A DNA stretch of 64,000 nucleotides from a bacterium (GTDB lineage Bacteria; Actinomycetota; Aquicultoria; Aquicultorales; Aquicultoraceae): assembly GCA_902810715.1 (NCBI GenBank), contig CADDYS010000001.1, forward strand, positions 62,001-126,000. Reading direction: 5' to 3'. Within the stretch, counting starts at the first letter, position 1; each line of letters begins with the position of its first letter. The position numbers and the translations under genes were made by a program. The notes beneath the pieces were generated by a model. It was not told where the DNA came from. It made no database searches and saw only the letters and a list, made by a program, of their open reading frames with translations. This document shows, piece after piece, positions 26,070 through 36,066 of this stretch.

Positions 26070-27674
26070 CTAAACAAACCGACGCAATATATCTCTAACA
26101 AATTTAACCTCTTGTATGCCAAGCAACAGAGATAACCAAATGTAGGTAGCTGTACCGGCGATTGCTACCAGCGTAATCTCCAGCATCTGGCGGAGTCCGC
26201 CTGATGTCCCCATCCAGGCAACGCCGGAGGATATAAGGTATATCACAATTCCCATCGGAACGGCTGCTATAAGATGCCTGGCCATGGCCCGCAATATTAT
26301 TGACATCCCGATAGGGCCTAGCCGTTTCCTCAAAATGTAGAGCTGGGCTAAGACCCCGAAAGTAAGAACCGACCCATATGAGAGCGGTAGGCCGGCTGCA
26401 TTAAAGAACGCCATAAAGATGAAGTTAAACCCTAGCTGGACCGGCACACTTATGGCGCCGATTATCAGCGGTGTCTTGGTGTCTTGGAGCGAGTAATAAA
26501 CCTTGGCGAGCATGTTGTAAAGGGAGTATGAGAGAATTCCAAATGCAAAAGCGGTAAGCATGTTTGCGGTTACTTGCGTTGCTGCAGAGTCGAACTTTCC
26601 ATGTTGCAGCGTCAACGCAATAATTGGCTTTGCCATAATCGCAATGAAGATTGCCGACGGGATGATGATAAAAGATGTCGAGCGAAGCCCAAGTGAGAGC
26701 ATATCCTTAAAACTCTTCATATCATTGCTATCGGCAAATCGCGAAAGCTCGGGGAAGATTGCTGTTATAATTGAGACGGCAAAGATTGCATATGGCAGCT
26801 GGAAGAATGCAACCGCATTTGCAAACCCCATCGCCCCACCCTTATACGACTGCAGGAGCATATAGGTAATAGTGAAACTAAGCTGAACAGTTGCGGCAGA
26901 GCCTAGCATCGGTAGGCCCAGTTTTGCAATTTGCTTTACGGCAGGGTGGCGGATGTTAAATGCTAGGCCGGGCATAAGACCTACTTTAATGGCGGTCGGG
27001 ATTTGAACCAGCGCCATAGCCGCCACACCGGCCGTAGTTCCGATGGCAAGTATAAGCAGAGCTAGGTTGGGATTAGTCTTGCTTAGGGGTAAGTAAATAC
27101 CAACAACAGTTGCGATTACGACGATGTTGTTGAGAATAGGCGCCGCCATCGGCATAGTAAATCGACGATGTGAGTTCAAAACGCCGCTAAAGATGGCAGT
27201 AAGCGCGTAAAACAGAATCTGAAACGCAAACACCCGAAAGAACATAATCATTACGGGAGTCGCCCTAGAGGGCTCACGAAGCGTTATGATATGGACGAAA
27301 AACGGTGAGAAGATTGCCCCAATCAAGCTTACTATCGCTGCAATTACAAGAATTATATTTGTGAGGTTGCTTATCATATAGCGGGTCTCGCCGTCGTTTT
27401 CATTGCTTAGATAGTGAACGTAAGTTGGTATGATAACCGATCCCAAAACCCCACCCATTACGAGCTCAAAGATAATGTTTGGCATGATGTTGGCGGTTGT
27501 AAAAGTATCATTCAGTACCCCGCCACCAAGCACATACGCAAGGGCACTGTTCCTTAAGAACCCCGTGAACCGACTGAAGGTAGTTGCAATTGACATTTTG
27601 GCGGAAGATTTTGCAACAGACGGTGTTTTTGCTTGCACAGAGTTCTTTTTCTCTGTTTCTAAAGATTTTTCCAT
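26070..27674 (-). CDS. murJ: Lipid II flippase MurJ
   Basis: A 534-residue polytopic membrane protein of the MOP superfamily with about 14 hydrophobic helices and the MurJ/MviN N-terminal signature (TFSRFTGFLRNSALAYVLG followed by ANIMPN). It moves lipid II across the membrane for peptidoglycan synthesis. The N-terminal 25 residues are polar and Ser/Lys-rich, an extension typical of actinobacterial forms. It lies between the transglycosylase and a radical SAM gene, all on the minus strand. The start at 27674 has a weak ribosome-binding site. Confidence 0.9.
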   Translation of the reverse strand: MEKSLETEKKNSVQAKTPSVAKSSAKMSIATTFSRFTGFLRNSALAYVLGGGVLNDTFTTANIMPNIIFELVMGGVLGSVIIPTYVHYLSNENDGETRYMISNLTNIILVIAAIVSLIGAIFSPFFVHIITLREPSRATPVMIMFFRVFAFQILFYALTAIFSGVLNSHRRFTMPMAAPILNNIVVIATVVGIYLPLSKTNPNLALLILAIGTTAGVAAMALVQIPTAIKVGLMPGLAFNIRHPAVKQIAKLGLPMLGSAATVQLSFTITYMLLQSYKGGAMGFANAVAFFQLPYAIFAVSIITAIFPELSRFADSNDMKSFKDMLSLGLRSTSFIIIPSAIFIAIMAKPIIALTLQHGKFDSAATQVTANMLTAFAFGILSYSLYNMLAKVYYSLQDTKTPLIIGAISVPVQLGFNFIFMAFFNAAGLPLSYGSVLTFGVLAQLYILRKRLGPIGMSIILRAMARHLIAAVPMGIVIYLISSGVAWMGTSGGLRQMLEITLVAIAGTATYIWLSLLLGIQEVKFVRDILRRFV

Positions 27675-27728
27675 CCTACATTACCCATAGGGAGCAACCT
27701 GGCTACACCTCTTGCATTGGACAAAAAG

Positions 27729-29300
27729 CTAAGACGCCTTCTTATTAGCAGGAGGAATCTTATGTCCAGTATCGGGCAGTTCGGGCAATTCAGCCTTATG
27801 GTTTGATACTCCAAGTAACCGGTTTCTGATAAACAGGTAAAGTCCGGGGGAACTAGTTTTAAGTATCTCCTGGATACGAAACTTTATCCTCCTTGAAGTA
27901 AGAGCAAGACTGGTTAGGTAGCCGTGTGGAAGATGGCGGCTACAAAATATCCGGTCGAGCATCGCCCCAGCCGGCCGGCTGATAGAGGCAGGCATTTTCC
28001 ATATCAAGCGGTATGTTTTCATAAGCGGGCGGAAGAATGCCGATAAAAAACGCACCTCAGCCTTGGTGAGCGTTGGTTGGTCCAGTGAAACCTCGTCTTT
28101 GTAATTAAAGTTTGCAGGAATAAATCCTGCTTCGACCGATATCTCATATGCCTTAGTGTTAGGATAGGGATAAAAGATTGCCGCCATTGCCCGCTCCGTC
28201 CCGATTTCCGCATTTAGTTTCACAGTCTCAAGCACCTTTTTTCGATCCTCATATGGTAAGCCGACCATGTTATAGGCAAGCGTTTTTATGCCGGCTTCGT
28301 GGCAGGCATTAAATGCCCGAACGATCTGTTCGCTACTTATACGGCGATTGAGAACTTTGTTACGTATGTAGTCGTTGCCCGACTCCACCCCAAGGTGAAC
28401 CCTATAACAACCGGCGTCTTTTAGAGCAGCAACAACCTCATCTGTCACCAGGTTCACTCGAAAATTACACGCAAAGGGTAGGCCAATCTCCCTTTTATAT
28501 CTGGCGATGAAATCAAAAAACCAGTCCTTTTTAAGCGGGAGTATATCATCAAAAAAGCTTATATACTTGACGAATGGATAACTACCAATAAGCTTTTTAA
28601 GATACTTGATTGATCGTTCTGGGCTCCTGAACCGGACATAGCGATTTTTATTTGGATAAATCTCCCGGAACTTGTGGTTGCAGCAATAGGTGCAGCTGTA
28701 AGGGCAGCCACGGGATAGGATGGCATTTGCGGTATTAATGAGCGAAGATTCAAGTTTCGAGTAATCAAATAGCGAAAAATCCGGGATCGGAAGCCTATCG
28801 AGGTTTTCAATCAACGGCCGGACCGGATTTTCAAAATAACGTCCGTTTTGCATAAATCTCAGGTTAGCGATGTGTTCATAGCCATTGCCCCCTTCTAGTG
28901 CTGAACATAACTCAATAAGGGTATCCTCTCCCTCGCCGGAGATAGCTAAATCGACGTTATTGCTGGTAGCGCACTCTCGTGGATTAATAGTAGCATGGTA
29001 TCCGCCCACTAGAGTTATCACATCGTGGGCCGCCTCTTTAGTCCAATTTGTATATTTCTGGACGTCATAAAAGTTGCTTGTCCATGCCGAAAACCCGACC
29101 AAGTCGGGGGAGGCCTTCTTTACGCGCTCGATATAGTCTTCATAGCCGATCGGATTAACCATATGTATAAGATTAACCTCATGGCCTTCCAGCTTTAGAA
29201 CGGCTGAGATTGAGGCCAGGCCCTCTGAGTAGAATCCATGCCTGGGGCTATCCAGGCTGGTATTTGCCGGGTAGTCTGGATAAACAAATAGGATTTTCAT
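27729..29300 (-). CDS. B12-binding-domain radical SAM protein
   Basis: A 523-residue protein. An N-terminal cobalamin-binding-like Rossmann domain (about 1-140) is followed by a radical SAM core with the [4Fe-4S] motif CPYSCTYCC (about 199-207; CxxxCxxC) and a C-terminal tail of about 150 residues with basic segments. The N-terminal domain lacks an obvious DxHxxG, so base-off B12 binding is not certain. Such enzymes do methylations or rearrangements in lipid, cofactor or natural-product synthesis. The neighbours (murJ and a toxin pair) do not reveal the substrate. Confidence 0.85.
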   Translation of the reverse strand: MKILFVYPDYPANTSLDSPRHGFYSEGLASISAVLKLEGHEVNLIHMVNPIGYEDYIERVKKASPDLVGFSAWTSNFYDVQKYTNWTKEAAHDVITLVGGYHATINPRECATSNNVDLAISGEGEDTLIELCSALEGGNGYEHIANLRFMQNGRYFENPVRPLIENLDRLPIPDFSLFDYSKLESSLINTANAILSRGCPYSCTYCCNHKFREIYPNKNRYVRFRSPERSIKYLKKLIGSYPFVKYISFFDDILPLKKDWFFDFIARYKREIGLPFACNFRVNLVTDEVVAALKDAGCYRVHLGVESGNDYIRNKVLNRRISSEQIVRAFNACHEAGIKTLAYNMVGLPYEDRKKVLETVKLNAEIGTERAMAAIFYPYPNTKAYEISVEAGFIPANFNYKDEVSLDQPTLTKAEVRFLSAFFRPLMKTYRLIWKMPASISRPAGAMLDRIFCSRHLPHGYLTSLALTSRRIKFRIQEILKTSSPGLYLFIRNRLLGVSNHKAELPELPDTGHKIPPANKKAS

Positions 29301-29457
29301 TCGTTCATTACCCTTTCGGTGGCTTTAATTTCAGATATCGCCGAAATTATTCCCCAGGCGTTTTAAAAATAAAATGCAATTGATAGATTTTGTGCAATCG
29401 TTGGGTAATGTATATTCATGCAGAGAGCTATATTCGGAAGCATAACCGCATGCTTTC

Positions 29458-29886
29458 TCACTCAACAATGTCTGCGAGGTAAGCAACGCCTTCGAGTTCT
29501 CTAATGCTTTCATAAAGCTTTCTGTCGGCGGTTATGAAATATGCTTTTGCTTGTCTTGCCAGGGAGACGAATGCAGCATCATAGATCGTTAGCTTGTAGC
29601 GATAGGCGAGATCGATCATCGCGTCCGCGAGACTTTGCTCAACCGGTTGTATGGATAACCCCAGTGCCCAGAGATTTTTGATCATCTTGGCGGTATCCGC
29701 CGGTTTGAGCTTTGTTTTAAATCTTAAAGCATTCGCGAATTCGTAAATCAGAAGATCGGGGACGATAACCTTAATATCCCCGTCAAGGTAGGCATCTCGT
29801 AAGACCATGGCGGCATCGGCATCTTCTTCGCCGGATCGATGGAACCATTTTATAATAACGGAAGTGTCAAGTACGGTTGCTCTCAT
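29458..29886 (-). CDS. vapC: VapC-type PIN domain ribonuclease toxin
   Basis: A 142-residue PIN domain with the four acidic positions of the family: Asp in LDTSVIIKW, Glu in IYEFANAL, Asp in TIYDAAFVSLA and Asp in FITADRKL. PIN toxins cut specific RNAs, often tRNA. The gene starts 5 bp after the antitoxin stop, the usual antitoxin-first order. The acidic set is intact, so the toxin should be active. Confidence 0.9.
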   Translation of the reverse strand: MRATVLDTSVIIKWFHRSGEEDADAAMVLRDAYLDGDIKVIVPDLLIYEFANALRFKTKLKPADTAKMIKNLWALGLSIQPVEQSLADAMIDLAYRYKLTIYDAAFVSLARQAKAYFITADRKLYESIRELEGVAYLADIVE

Positions 29887-29891
29887 AATAT

Positions 29892-30155
29892 CTAGCGCGT
29901 GTCCCTTATCCTGCGAACGACTTTTGTTGAATCAAAGCTAGCATCTATTTTCTTCGCAATGCGATCCATGGCTTTCAAGGCTTCACGAATGCGGGGATTG
30001 TCGATGGGACGGTTTGTTTTAGCTGTATGCTCGGTTAGATAGAGACGCGATGCCTCGCGAATAAGCTCGCTTCTGGTGCGGTGCTCCTTACCGGCCATTG
30101 CATCTATTTCTTCAAGCAGCTCATCGGGCAGCGAGATCATGACCTTTTTGCTCAT
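29892..30155 (-). CDS. vapB: VapB-type ribbon-helix-helix antitoxin
   Basis: An 87-residue CopG/RHH protein. The N-terminal strand KKVMISLPDEL and helices follow the ribbon-helix-helix DNA-binding pattern; the C-terminal part (about 50-87) should wrap the toxin. The ATG at 30155 is chosen because AGGTGG precedes it and residues from here match the RHH start; the 23 upstream in-frame codons are AT-rich promoter DNA. It likely represses its own operon through the adjacent palindrome. Confidence 0.88.
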   Translation of the reverse strand: MSKKVMISLPDELLEEIDAMAGKEHRTRSELIREASRLYLTEHTAKTNRPIDNPRIREALKAMDRIAKKIDASFDSTKVVRRIRDTR

Positions 30156-30167
30156 TAAAACCACCTC

Positions 30168-30194
30168 TATATAAAGTATATAGATATTTATATA
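30168..30194. promoter_or_regulatory. Candidate vapBC operator palindrome
   Basis: TATATAAA (30168-30175) and TTTATATA (30187-30194) are inverted around 11 AT-rich bases, 13 bp upstream of vapB. The location suits an RHH autorepressor site overlapping the promoter. Confidence 0.45.
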
Positions 30195-30207
30195 AATCGG
30201 CAATACC

Positions 30208-30224
30208 GTGATAAATTTTATCAC
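30208..30224. promoter_or_regulatory. Perfect palindrome GTGATAAA-T-TTTATCAC
   Basis: A 17-bp perfect palindrome 20 bp upstream of the erythromycin-esterase-like gene and about 50 bp from vapB, in a divergent promoter region. It is a plausible operator; the binding protein is unknown. Confidence 0.45.
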
Positions 30225-30244
30225 AATTTGGGTATCTTAAGGGC

Positions 30245-31540
30245 ATGGAGAATGCATTTAAGAAGATATCGTTTTCTCTTGAAACTGATAGTGGTCTTGA
30301 CCGCCTGATCGATGAGGCCGGAAGCGCAAGCTCGGTCTTAATCGGTGGGGCGACTCACGGCACCGGCGAGTTTTATACGTGGCGGGCAAAGATAACAAAG
30401 AGGCTGATCGCCGAGAAGGGATTTAACTTTGTTGCGGTTGAAGGTGACTGGCCGGACTGCTACCGGGTAAACAGCTTTGTCAAAGACCCGATCGCATCCA
30501 ATAAAACCGCGCACCAGATTCTTCACGGGTTTAACCGCTGGCCGACATGGATGTGGGCTAATTTTGAGGTCCAGGATTTTGTCGAGTGGCTGGCCGACTA
30601 CAACAAAGATCTCCCATCTGAGTTAAGGGTTGGTTTTTACGGTCTTGATATATACAACCTTTGGCAATCGCTGAGCGTAGCGGTAAAATACCTTGAAGAA
30701 ACAATGCCGCAGGCGGTGCAGGTCGCAAGACAGGCCTACCGTTGTTTTGAACCCTACCGGCACAACATTGAGGGATACTCATGGCAGAACGCATTTGTCC
30801 CCGAGTCCTGCGAAGACGATGTCGTAAAGCTTTTATCAACCTTGGAGCACCTTCCGCCGATACCATCGCCGAATGCTGCAGAAGAAAAACTCAATGCCGA
30901 GCAAAACGCACTTGTTACACTGGATGCAGAGCGGTACTACCGCATCATGCTGAGGGGCGACCCCGAAGCCTGGAACATGCGCGAGGAGCATATGGCAAAC
31001 ACTTTTTTTAGGTTGATGGATTTTTATGAGGAGAGAGTCGAGCCAAAAGGCATAATCTGGGCACACAACACACACGTTGGAGACGCGCGGGCTACCGAGA
31101 TGGCAGATATCGGTGAGTTTAACATCGGTCAAATTGTTAGGGATGCACTTGGCATGGACAGTACCTATATCATTGGCTTTGCAACCTATGAGGGAAGCGT
31201 AGTTGCCGCAGACGACTGGGATGCCCCCATGAAGATAATGCCGCTTCCACCGGCAGTATACGATAGCTGGGAGCATGATTTTCATAGCTATGAGGCAAAA
31301 GACAGGATCGCTATATTTTCACTCGATAGGGAAGCGGCAAAGGCATTCTCTGAGAGAAAAGGCCATCGGGCGGTTGGGGTTGTGTATGACCCAAACGCTG
31401 AGTTTGCAAATTATGTCCCAACCGTTTTAAACGATCGCTACGACGCCTTTCTTTATATAGAAAAGACGTCTCCGGTCCACCCAATACATATGAAACCCGA
31501 AATAAAAGGCCCACCGGAGACCTATCCATCGGCGGCATAG
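30245..31540 (+). CDS. Erythromycin esterase family protein
   Basis: A 431-residue member of the erythromycin esterase/succinoglycan-biosynthesis-like family. The family's metal/catalytic segments are visible: GATHGTGEFY (about 36-45), VAVEGDWPD (about 63-71) and WAHNTHVGDAR (about 275-285). Some members hydrolyse macrolide lactones, but most environmental homologues have unknown substrates, so resistance should not be assumed. The ATG at 30245 has AAGGG 6 nt upstream. It is transcribed divergently from vapBC. Confidence 0.87.
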   Translation: MENAFKKISFSLETDSGLDRLIDEAGSASSVLIGGATHGTGEFYTWRAKITKRLIAEKGFNFVAVEGDWPDCYRVNSFVKDPIASNKTAHQILHGFNRWPTWMWANFEVQDFVEWLADYNKDLPSELRVGFYGLDIYNLWQSLSVAVKYLEETMPQAVQVARQAYRCFEPYRHNIEGYSWQNAFVPESCEDDVVKLLSTLEHLPPIPSPNAAEEKLNAEQNALVTLDAERYYRIMLRGDPEAWNMREEHMANTFFRLMDFYEERVEPKGIIWAHNTHVGDARATEMADIGEFNIGQIVRDALGMDSTYIIGFATYEGSVVAADDWDAPMKIMPLPPAVYDSWEHDFHSYEAKDRIAIFSLDREAAKAFSERKGHRAVGVVYDPNAEFANYVPTVLNDRYDAFLYIEKTSPVHPIHMKPEIKGPPETYPSAA

Positions 31541-31575
31541 CGATGGCAAGTTAAATAGTGGTGGGAGGGGAAAAG

Positions 31576-32676
31576 ATGCCAAAGCAGACGCCGCTTTATG
31601 ATGAGGAAAAAGAGCTGGGAGCACGATTTACCGAATTTGCCGGGTGGGAGCTTCCACTTTACTACTCAAGCATAATAGAGGAGCACATGGCCGTGAGAAC
31701 CTCGTGCGGCCTTTTTGATATCTCGCACCTTGGCAAGATAAGCGTTAGTGGCGAAGGGGCACTTGCTTTTCTGCAGTTTGCTGCAACGAATGATATAGCG
31801 AAAATAGCAGTTGATAGCGGTGAGTATACTCTCTTTTGTAACGATTCCGGGGGCATCATAGACGATGATATAATCTACCGCCTTGAAGTTAACGACTATT
31901 TAATCATCACCAATGCCGCAAGCACCAGCGCTATGTTTGACTGGCTCAGCAGAAAAAAATCGGGCCATGTCGAAATACGCGACCTCACCGGGGACCTCTG
32001 TCTTTTAGCCCTGCAGGGGCCGCAATCGCCACGGGTGCTCCAATCCGTTTTTAACGAAAACCCTGCCGATTACGGGCACTACACAGTTAGAGTCGCAACA
32101 GCATTAGGTAATAAATTTACCATAGTTAAATCGGGATATACCGGCGAGGAGGGCTTTGAAATCTTATGCGGGCCGGAGGTTGCAAAACCTGCTTGGGATA
32201 CGCTGCTTGGGCACGGCGTAAAACCGGTAGGACTTGGGGCAAGGGACACGCTGCGTCTTGAGATGGGATACCCGCTTTACGGCCAAGATATAACGGCAGA
32301 AACAAACCCGGTCGAGGCAGGCTTGGTAAGATTTGTTTCTTTTGATAAAGGAGAGTTTATCGGACGGACATCCATATTTAGTCAAGTCGAAAGGGGTGCA
32401 AACAAGAGGTTGGTGGGATTTGTTGTAGAACGCGGGATACCCCGAAGCGGCGGGGTCGTACTTAGCGAATCGGGAGATGAGATAGGGATTGTAACGAGCG
32501 GCGGGTACTCGCCGGTGTTGAAAAAAGGGATAGGCATGGCCTATATAAAAAGTGGTCTTGCCCAAATCGGCCTGCCCGTGGAGATAAAGGCCGGGAAAAA
32601 GCAAATGGAAGGTCATATCGCTAAAAGACCTTTTATTGAAGCACAAAAACCGAAGACCTTTTCGGCCGCATCTTAA
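31576..32676 (+). CDS. gcvT: Glycine cleavage system T protein (aminomethyltransferase)
   Basis: A 366-residue folate-dependent aminomethyltransferase that releases ammonia and makes methylene-tetrahydrofolate from the lipoyl-bound aminomethyl group. Conserved features include FDISHLGKI, DDDIIYRL, the folate-site SGYTGEEGFEI and RDTLRLEMGYPLYG. ATG 31576 is preferred to GTG 31558, because GGGAGGGG lies 5 nt before it. It is the first gene of the gcvT-H-PA-PB operon. The L protein is not in the window. Confidence 0.94.
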   Translation: MPKQTPLYDEEKELGARFTEFAGWELPLYYSSIIEEHMAVRTSCGLFDISHLGKISVSGEGALAFLQFAATNDIAKIAVDSGEYTLFCNDSGGIIDDDIIYRLEVNDYLIITNAASTSAMFDWLSRKKSGHVEIRDLTGDLCLLALQGPQSPRVLQSVFNENPADYGHYTVRVATALGNKFTIVKSGYTGEEGFEILCGPEVAKPAWDTLLGHGVKPVGLGARDTLRLEMGYPLYGQDITAETNPVEAGLVRFVSFDKGEFIGRTSIFSQVERGANKRLVGFVVERGIPRSGGVVLSESGDEIGIVTSGGYSPVLKKGIGMAYIKSGLAQIGLPVEIKAGKKQMEGHIAKRPFIEAQKPKTFSAAS

Positions 32677-32694
32677 AATAAGGGAGGATGGCTT

Positions 32695-33075
32695 ATGACG
32701 CCTGAAGATCTGTTGTATAACAAAGAGCACGAGTGGGTTAAAGCTGAAAACAACAATGCCGTTATAGGCATTACCGATTACGCGCAGGATGCACTGGGAG
32801 ACATCGTCTACGTTGATCTTCCACGTATTGGCCAAGAAATAAAAGCCGGCGATGCGGTGGGCGAGATAGAGTCTGTAAAATCGACAGCCGATCTGCATAC
32901 CCCGGTAAGCGGCAAGGTTGTTGAAGTAAACCAGCAGGCGGTAGACGCCCCGGAGACAATAAACGAGAAACCGTACGGCGACGGTTGGCTGTTTAAAATT
33001 GAACTTAGCGATCGCTCTGAGCTGGATAGTTTAATGAATTCTCAGGTCTACGAGAAGTATACCGAGGAGCTATAG
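32695..33075 (+). CDS. gcvH: Glycine cleavage system H protein
   Basis: A 126-residue lipoyl carrier. The lipoylated lysine is K62 in the family motif GEIESVKSTAD. It shuttles the aminomethyl intermediate among P, T and L proteins. The ATG at 32695 follows GGGAGG. The next gene starts 2 bp after its stop. Confidence 0.95.
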   Translation: MTPEDLLYNKEHEWVKAENNNAVIGITDYAQDALGDIVYVDLPRIGQEIKAGDAVGEIESVKSTADLHTPVSGKVVEVNQQAVDAPETINEKPYGDGWLFKIELSDRSELDSLMNSQVYEKYTEEL

Positions 33076-33077
33076 CA

Positions 33078-34418
33078 TTGGACTTTATCCCGATAACCGA
33101 CCAGGAAAAAAGCGAAATGCTAAAGTTTCTCGGGATTAAAAGGGTCGATGAGCTTTTTGATCTATCCATCCCCGATGAAGTAAGAATGAGGCGGCCGCTC
33201 AACTTGCCCTCGGGGATAAGCGAATACGAGCTTACAAGAGAGTTGGAGAATATATCAAAAGAAAACGCATCGCTTAATGACTATGTCTCGTTTCTTGGCG
33301 GCGGGGCATATGATCACTTTGTCCCAAAGATCGTCGATGCACTAATATCGCTTCCGGAGTTCTATACTCCCTATACACCTTACCAGGCGGAAGCGAGTCA
33401 AGGCATACTGCAGTCGCTGTTTGAATACCAATCGATGATCAGTGAGCTTACCGGGCTTGAGGTTGCCAACGCGTCTCTCTACGACGGGTCAACCTCGTTG
33501 GCGGAGGCCGCACTTCTTGCACACGATATAACAAAGAAAAACGAAGTTCTGGTAAGCGAGACCGTGCATCCCGAGTACAGAGAGGTGCTTAAAAACTATG
33601 TTAGGGGACTTGGCGTAACTATAAAAACCGTGCCCTCAAAAAATGGGCAGACCGATATCTCTGCCATTGAGGATATGATAAGTGAGAATAGCGCTTGTGC
33701 AATTATCCAACATCCCAACTTTTTTGGATACTTAGAGGACATGGAGAGAATAGGAAGTATTCTCGACGGCTACACTGCGCTTTTTATTGCCGCAATCGAC
33801 CCGCTATCTCTTGGGTTATTAAAATCACCCTCTTCTTTCGGTGTAGACGTAGTGGTTGGCGAGGGGCAGTATCTTGGGAACAAGATAAGCTTCGGGGGAC
33901 CTTATCTTGGGATATTCGCCTGTCGCAAAGATTATATCCGCAGGGTACCCGGACGATTGGTAAGCTCAACGACGGATACGAAGGGTAGAACCGGCTATGT
34001 CTTAACTCTTCAGACACGCGAGCAGCATATCAGAAGAGAAAAGGCGACGTCTAACATTACAACAAGTGAGGTTTTAAACGCCATTGCGGCGGCGATTTAC
34101 TTAAGCTACATCGGCCCGGAAGGCATAACCGAGATAGCACATCAGTGCTTGCAAAAGGCCCACTATGCCCACGACAGATTAAGCAAGATAAGCTTTCTGG
34201 AACCGCTATCCGATGCTCCATTTTTTAAGGAATTTGCCTTTAAAAGCAAAAAACCTGTCCATGAGATCAATGAGCGGCTTTTTAGCGAAGGCATTATCGG
34301 CGGGATAAACATTGAGCGCTGGTATAGCCAGCACCCCGACACAATCCTTTTCTGTGTAACCGAGAAAAGGACAAAAGATGAGATCGACCGTCTGGTCGAG
34401 GTAATGGAGGCTGCCTGA
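33078..34418 (+). CDS. gcvPA: Glycine dehydrogenase (decarboxylating) subunit 1
   Basis: The 446-residue N-terminal half of P protein, as found in organisms with a split glycine decarboxylase. It has PLP fold-type I architecture but lacks the PLP lysine, which is in the partner. Recognisable segments are [36 protein letters not shown] and [17 protein letters not shown] 33078 is used; GAGGAG precedes it. Its last base overlaps the first base of gcvPB. Confidence 0.94.
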   Translation: MDFIPITDQEKSEMLKFLGIKRVDELFDLSIPDEVRMRRPLNLPSGISEYELTRELENISKENASLNDYVSFLGGGAYDHFVPKIVDALISLPEFYTPYTPYQAEASQGILQSLFEYQSMISELTGLEVANASLYDGSTSLAEAALLAHDITKKNEVLVSETVHPEYREVLKNYVRGLGVTIKTVPSKNGQTDISAIEDMISENSACAIIQHPNFFGYLEDMERIGSILDGYTALFIAAIDPLSLGLLKSPSSFGVDVVVGEGQYLGNKISFGGPYLGIFACRKDYIRRVPGRLVSSTTDTKGRTGYVLTLQTREQHIRREKATSNITTSEVLNAIAAAIYLSYIGPEGITEIAHQCLQKAHYAHDRLSKISFLEPLSDAPFFKEFAFKSKKPVHEINERLFSEGIIGGINIERWYSQHPDTILFCVTEKRTKDEIDRLVEVMEAA

Positions 34419-35854
34419 TGGAAACCATATTCGATATCAGCAGGCCGGGCGCGAAAGCGTACTCCTTACCTCCCCTGGATGTTCCGGTGAAACCGTTGGG
34501 AGACTTGATTCCCGCAAACCTTCTAAGGGATGAGGCGCCGCTTCTTCCCGAGGTATCCGAGGGAGAGATAGCGAGGCACTACACAAACCTCTCGAACATG
34601 GACTTTGCGGTGGATACCGTTTTTTATCCCCTCGGCTCATGCACTATGAAATACAACCCGAAAGTAAACGAGGCGATCGCGTCTATGGGCGGTTTTTCTA
34701 ACATCCACCCGTACCAGGATGAGTCACAGGTACAGGGCGCGCTTAGATTAATGCACGAGCTTGCACAGTGGCTGGCGGAGATCGGCGGCGTCAAGAAGGT
34801 AAGCCTGCAGCCCGCTGCGGGAGCCCAAGGCGAACTCGCCGGCATGGCGATGATAAGAGCCTACCATGAGAGAAACGGCAACCCGAGAAGCAAAGTCATA
34901 ATTCCCGACTCGGCGCACGGCACAAACCCGGCAACCGCGGCGATGCTCGGGTACAAAGTCGTCACTGTTCCATCAGATGAGTTTGGCGGGGTCGATATAA
35001 AATCGCTTGAGCGGTTGCTTGATGAGGAGGTCGCGGCAATAGTTCTTACCAACCCAAACACGCTGGGCATATTTGATAAAAATGTCGTTAAGATAAACGA
35101 GATGGTCCACTCTGCCGGTGCGTTAAGCTTCTGCGATGGCGCAAACCTCAACGCGATACTTGGCAAGTCGCGTCCGGGGGATATGGGATTTGACGTGCTG
35201 CAGTTTAACCTGCACAAGACATTTTCAACACCACACGGCGGGGGAGGGCCCGGCTCGGGACCGGTCGGTGTAAACGAAGTGCTTGAACCGTTCCTTCCGG
35301 TGCCGCTGGTGGAGAAAGACGGCGCAGTCGGCGCATACTACCTGGATTACGAGCGGCCATTTTCGATCGGTAAAATGAAGGCTTTCTACGGCAACTTTGG
35401 TGTGATGGTTAAGGCATACTGCTATATCCGCTCCTTGGGAGCAGAGGGCTTAGACCACGTAAGCGACATAGCAGTACTAAACGCCAATTATCTTAAAAAT
35501 AAACTCGAGGGCACCTACATCCTACCCTATGATATACCGTGTATGCATGAGTTTGTCTTATCAGCCGAGAGGCAGAAAAAACTGGGAGTCAAGGCAAGAG
35601 ATATAGCAAAGCGCCTGCTTGACTTTAATATTCATCCGCCGACTATCTACTTTCCTTTAATAGTTGACGAGGCTTTGATGATTGAGCCAACCGAGACAGA
35701 AAGTAAGAAGGCTCTGGACCGCTTTGTAGATGTTATGAAACAGATCGCCGAGGAGGCGGTCGAAAACCCGGACATCATCCTTACCGCACCGCATAATACG
35801 CCGGTATCTAAGTTAAACGAAGCCGAGGCGGCTCGCCACCCGCATCTGAAATGA
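34418..35854 (+). CDS. gcvPB: Glycine dehydrogenase (decarboxylating) subunit 2
   Basis: The 478-residue C-terminal half of the split P protein, with the PLP-binding lysine K267 in [16 protein letters not shown]. With gcvPA it decarboxylates glycine and passes the aminomethyl group to Gcv[15 protein letters not shown] near the N-terminus and [10 protein letters not shown] are typical. It starts within the gcvPA stop codon (TGATG), which indicates translational coupling. Confidence 0.95.
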   Translation: METIFDISRPGAKAYSLPPLDVPVKPLGDLIPANLLRDEAPLLPEVSEGEIARHYTNLSNMDFAVDTVFYPLGSCTMKYNPKVNEAIASMGGFSNIHPYQDESQVQGALRLMHELAQWLAEIGGVKKVSLQPAAGAQGELAGMAMIRAYHERNGNPRSKVIIPDSAHGTNPATAAMLGYKVVTVPSDEFGGVDIKSLERLLDEEVAAIVLTNPNTLGIFDKNVVKINEMVHSAGALSFCDGANLNAILGKSRPGDMGFDVLQFNLHKTFSTPHGGGGPGSGPVGVNEVLEPFLPVPLVEKDGAVGAYYLDYERPFSIGKMKAFYGNFGVMVKAYCYIRSLGAEGLDHVSDIAVLNANYLKNKLEGTYILPYDIPCMHEFVLSAERQKKLGVKARDIAKRLLDFNIHPPTIYFPLIVDEALMIEPTETESKKALDRFVDVMKQIAEEAVENPDIILTAPHNTPVSKLNEAEAARHPHLK

Positions 35855-35958
35855 CAAAAATTGAAAATTTCAAGAAAACACTGGATTTTTTAAACTCTCA
35901 AGTTTATCTTTAGATTATAAGAACAGAGTTACGGCTTTACTTTTTATTAGATATCGCC

Positions 35959-35987
35959 TTGATACGTAAGGATTGCTGCTCTTAGAT
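35959..35987 (+). promoter_or_regulatory. Possible promoter of the rsiG-like gene
   Basis: TTGATA (35959-35964), 17-bp spacer, TTAGAT (35982-35987), in an AT-rich 212-bp gap after gcvPB; it would give a leader of about 70 nt. Confidence 0.3.
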
Positions 35988-36066
35988 TTAATTGCCTGGA
36001 TATCTAGGAGTTACTTAGATCGTGTGATAGACTTTGGATATGTTAGATTTTAACGAGGGATGAGAC

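Noticed and set aside
29331-29513. 60-residue minus-strand frame between the radical SAM and vapC genes
   Set aside because: Overlaps the 3' end of vapC in another frame, has no ribosome-binding site and shows no recognisable sequence.
30245-31540. Macrolide resistance gene
   Set aside because: The family match is sound, but most homologues have unknown substrates and the context gives no support for an antibiotic role.
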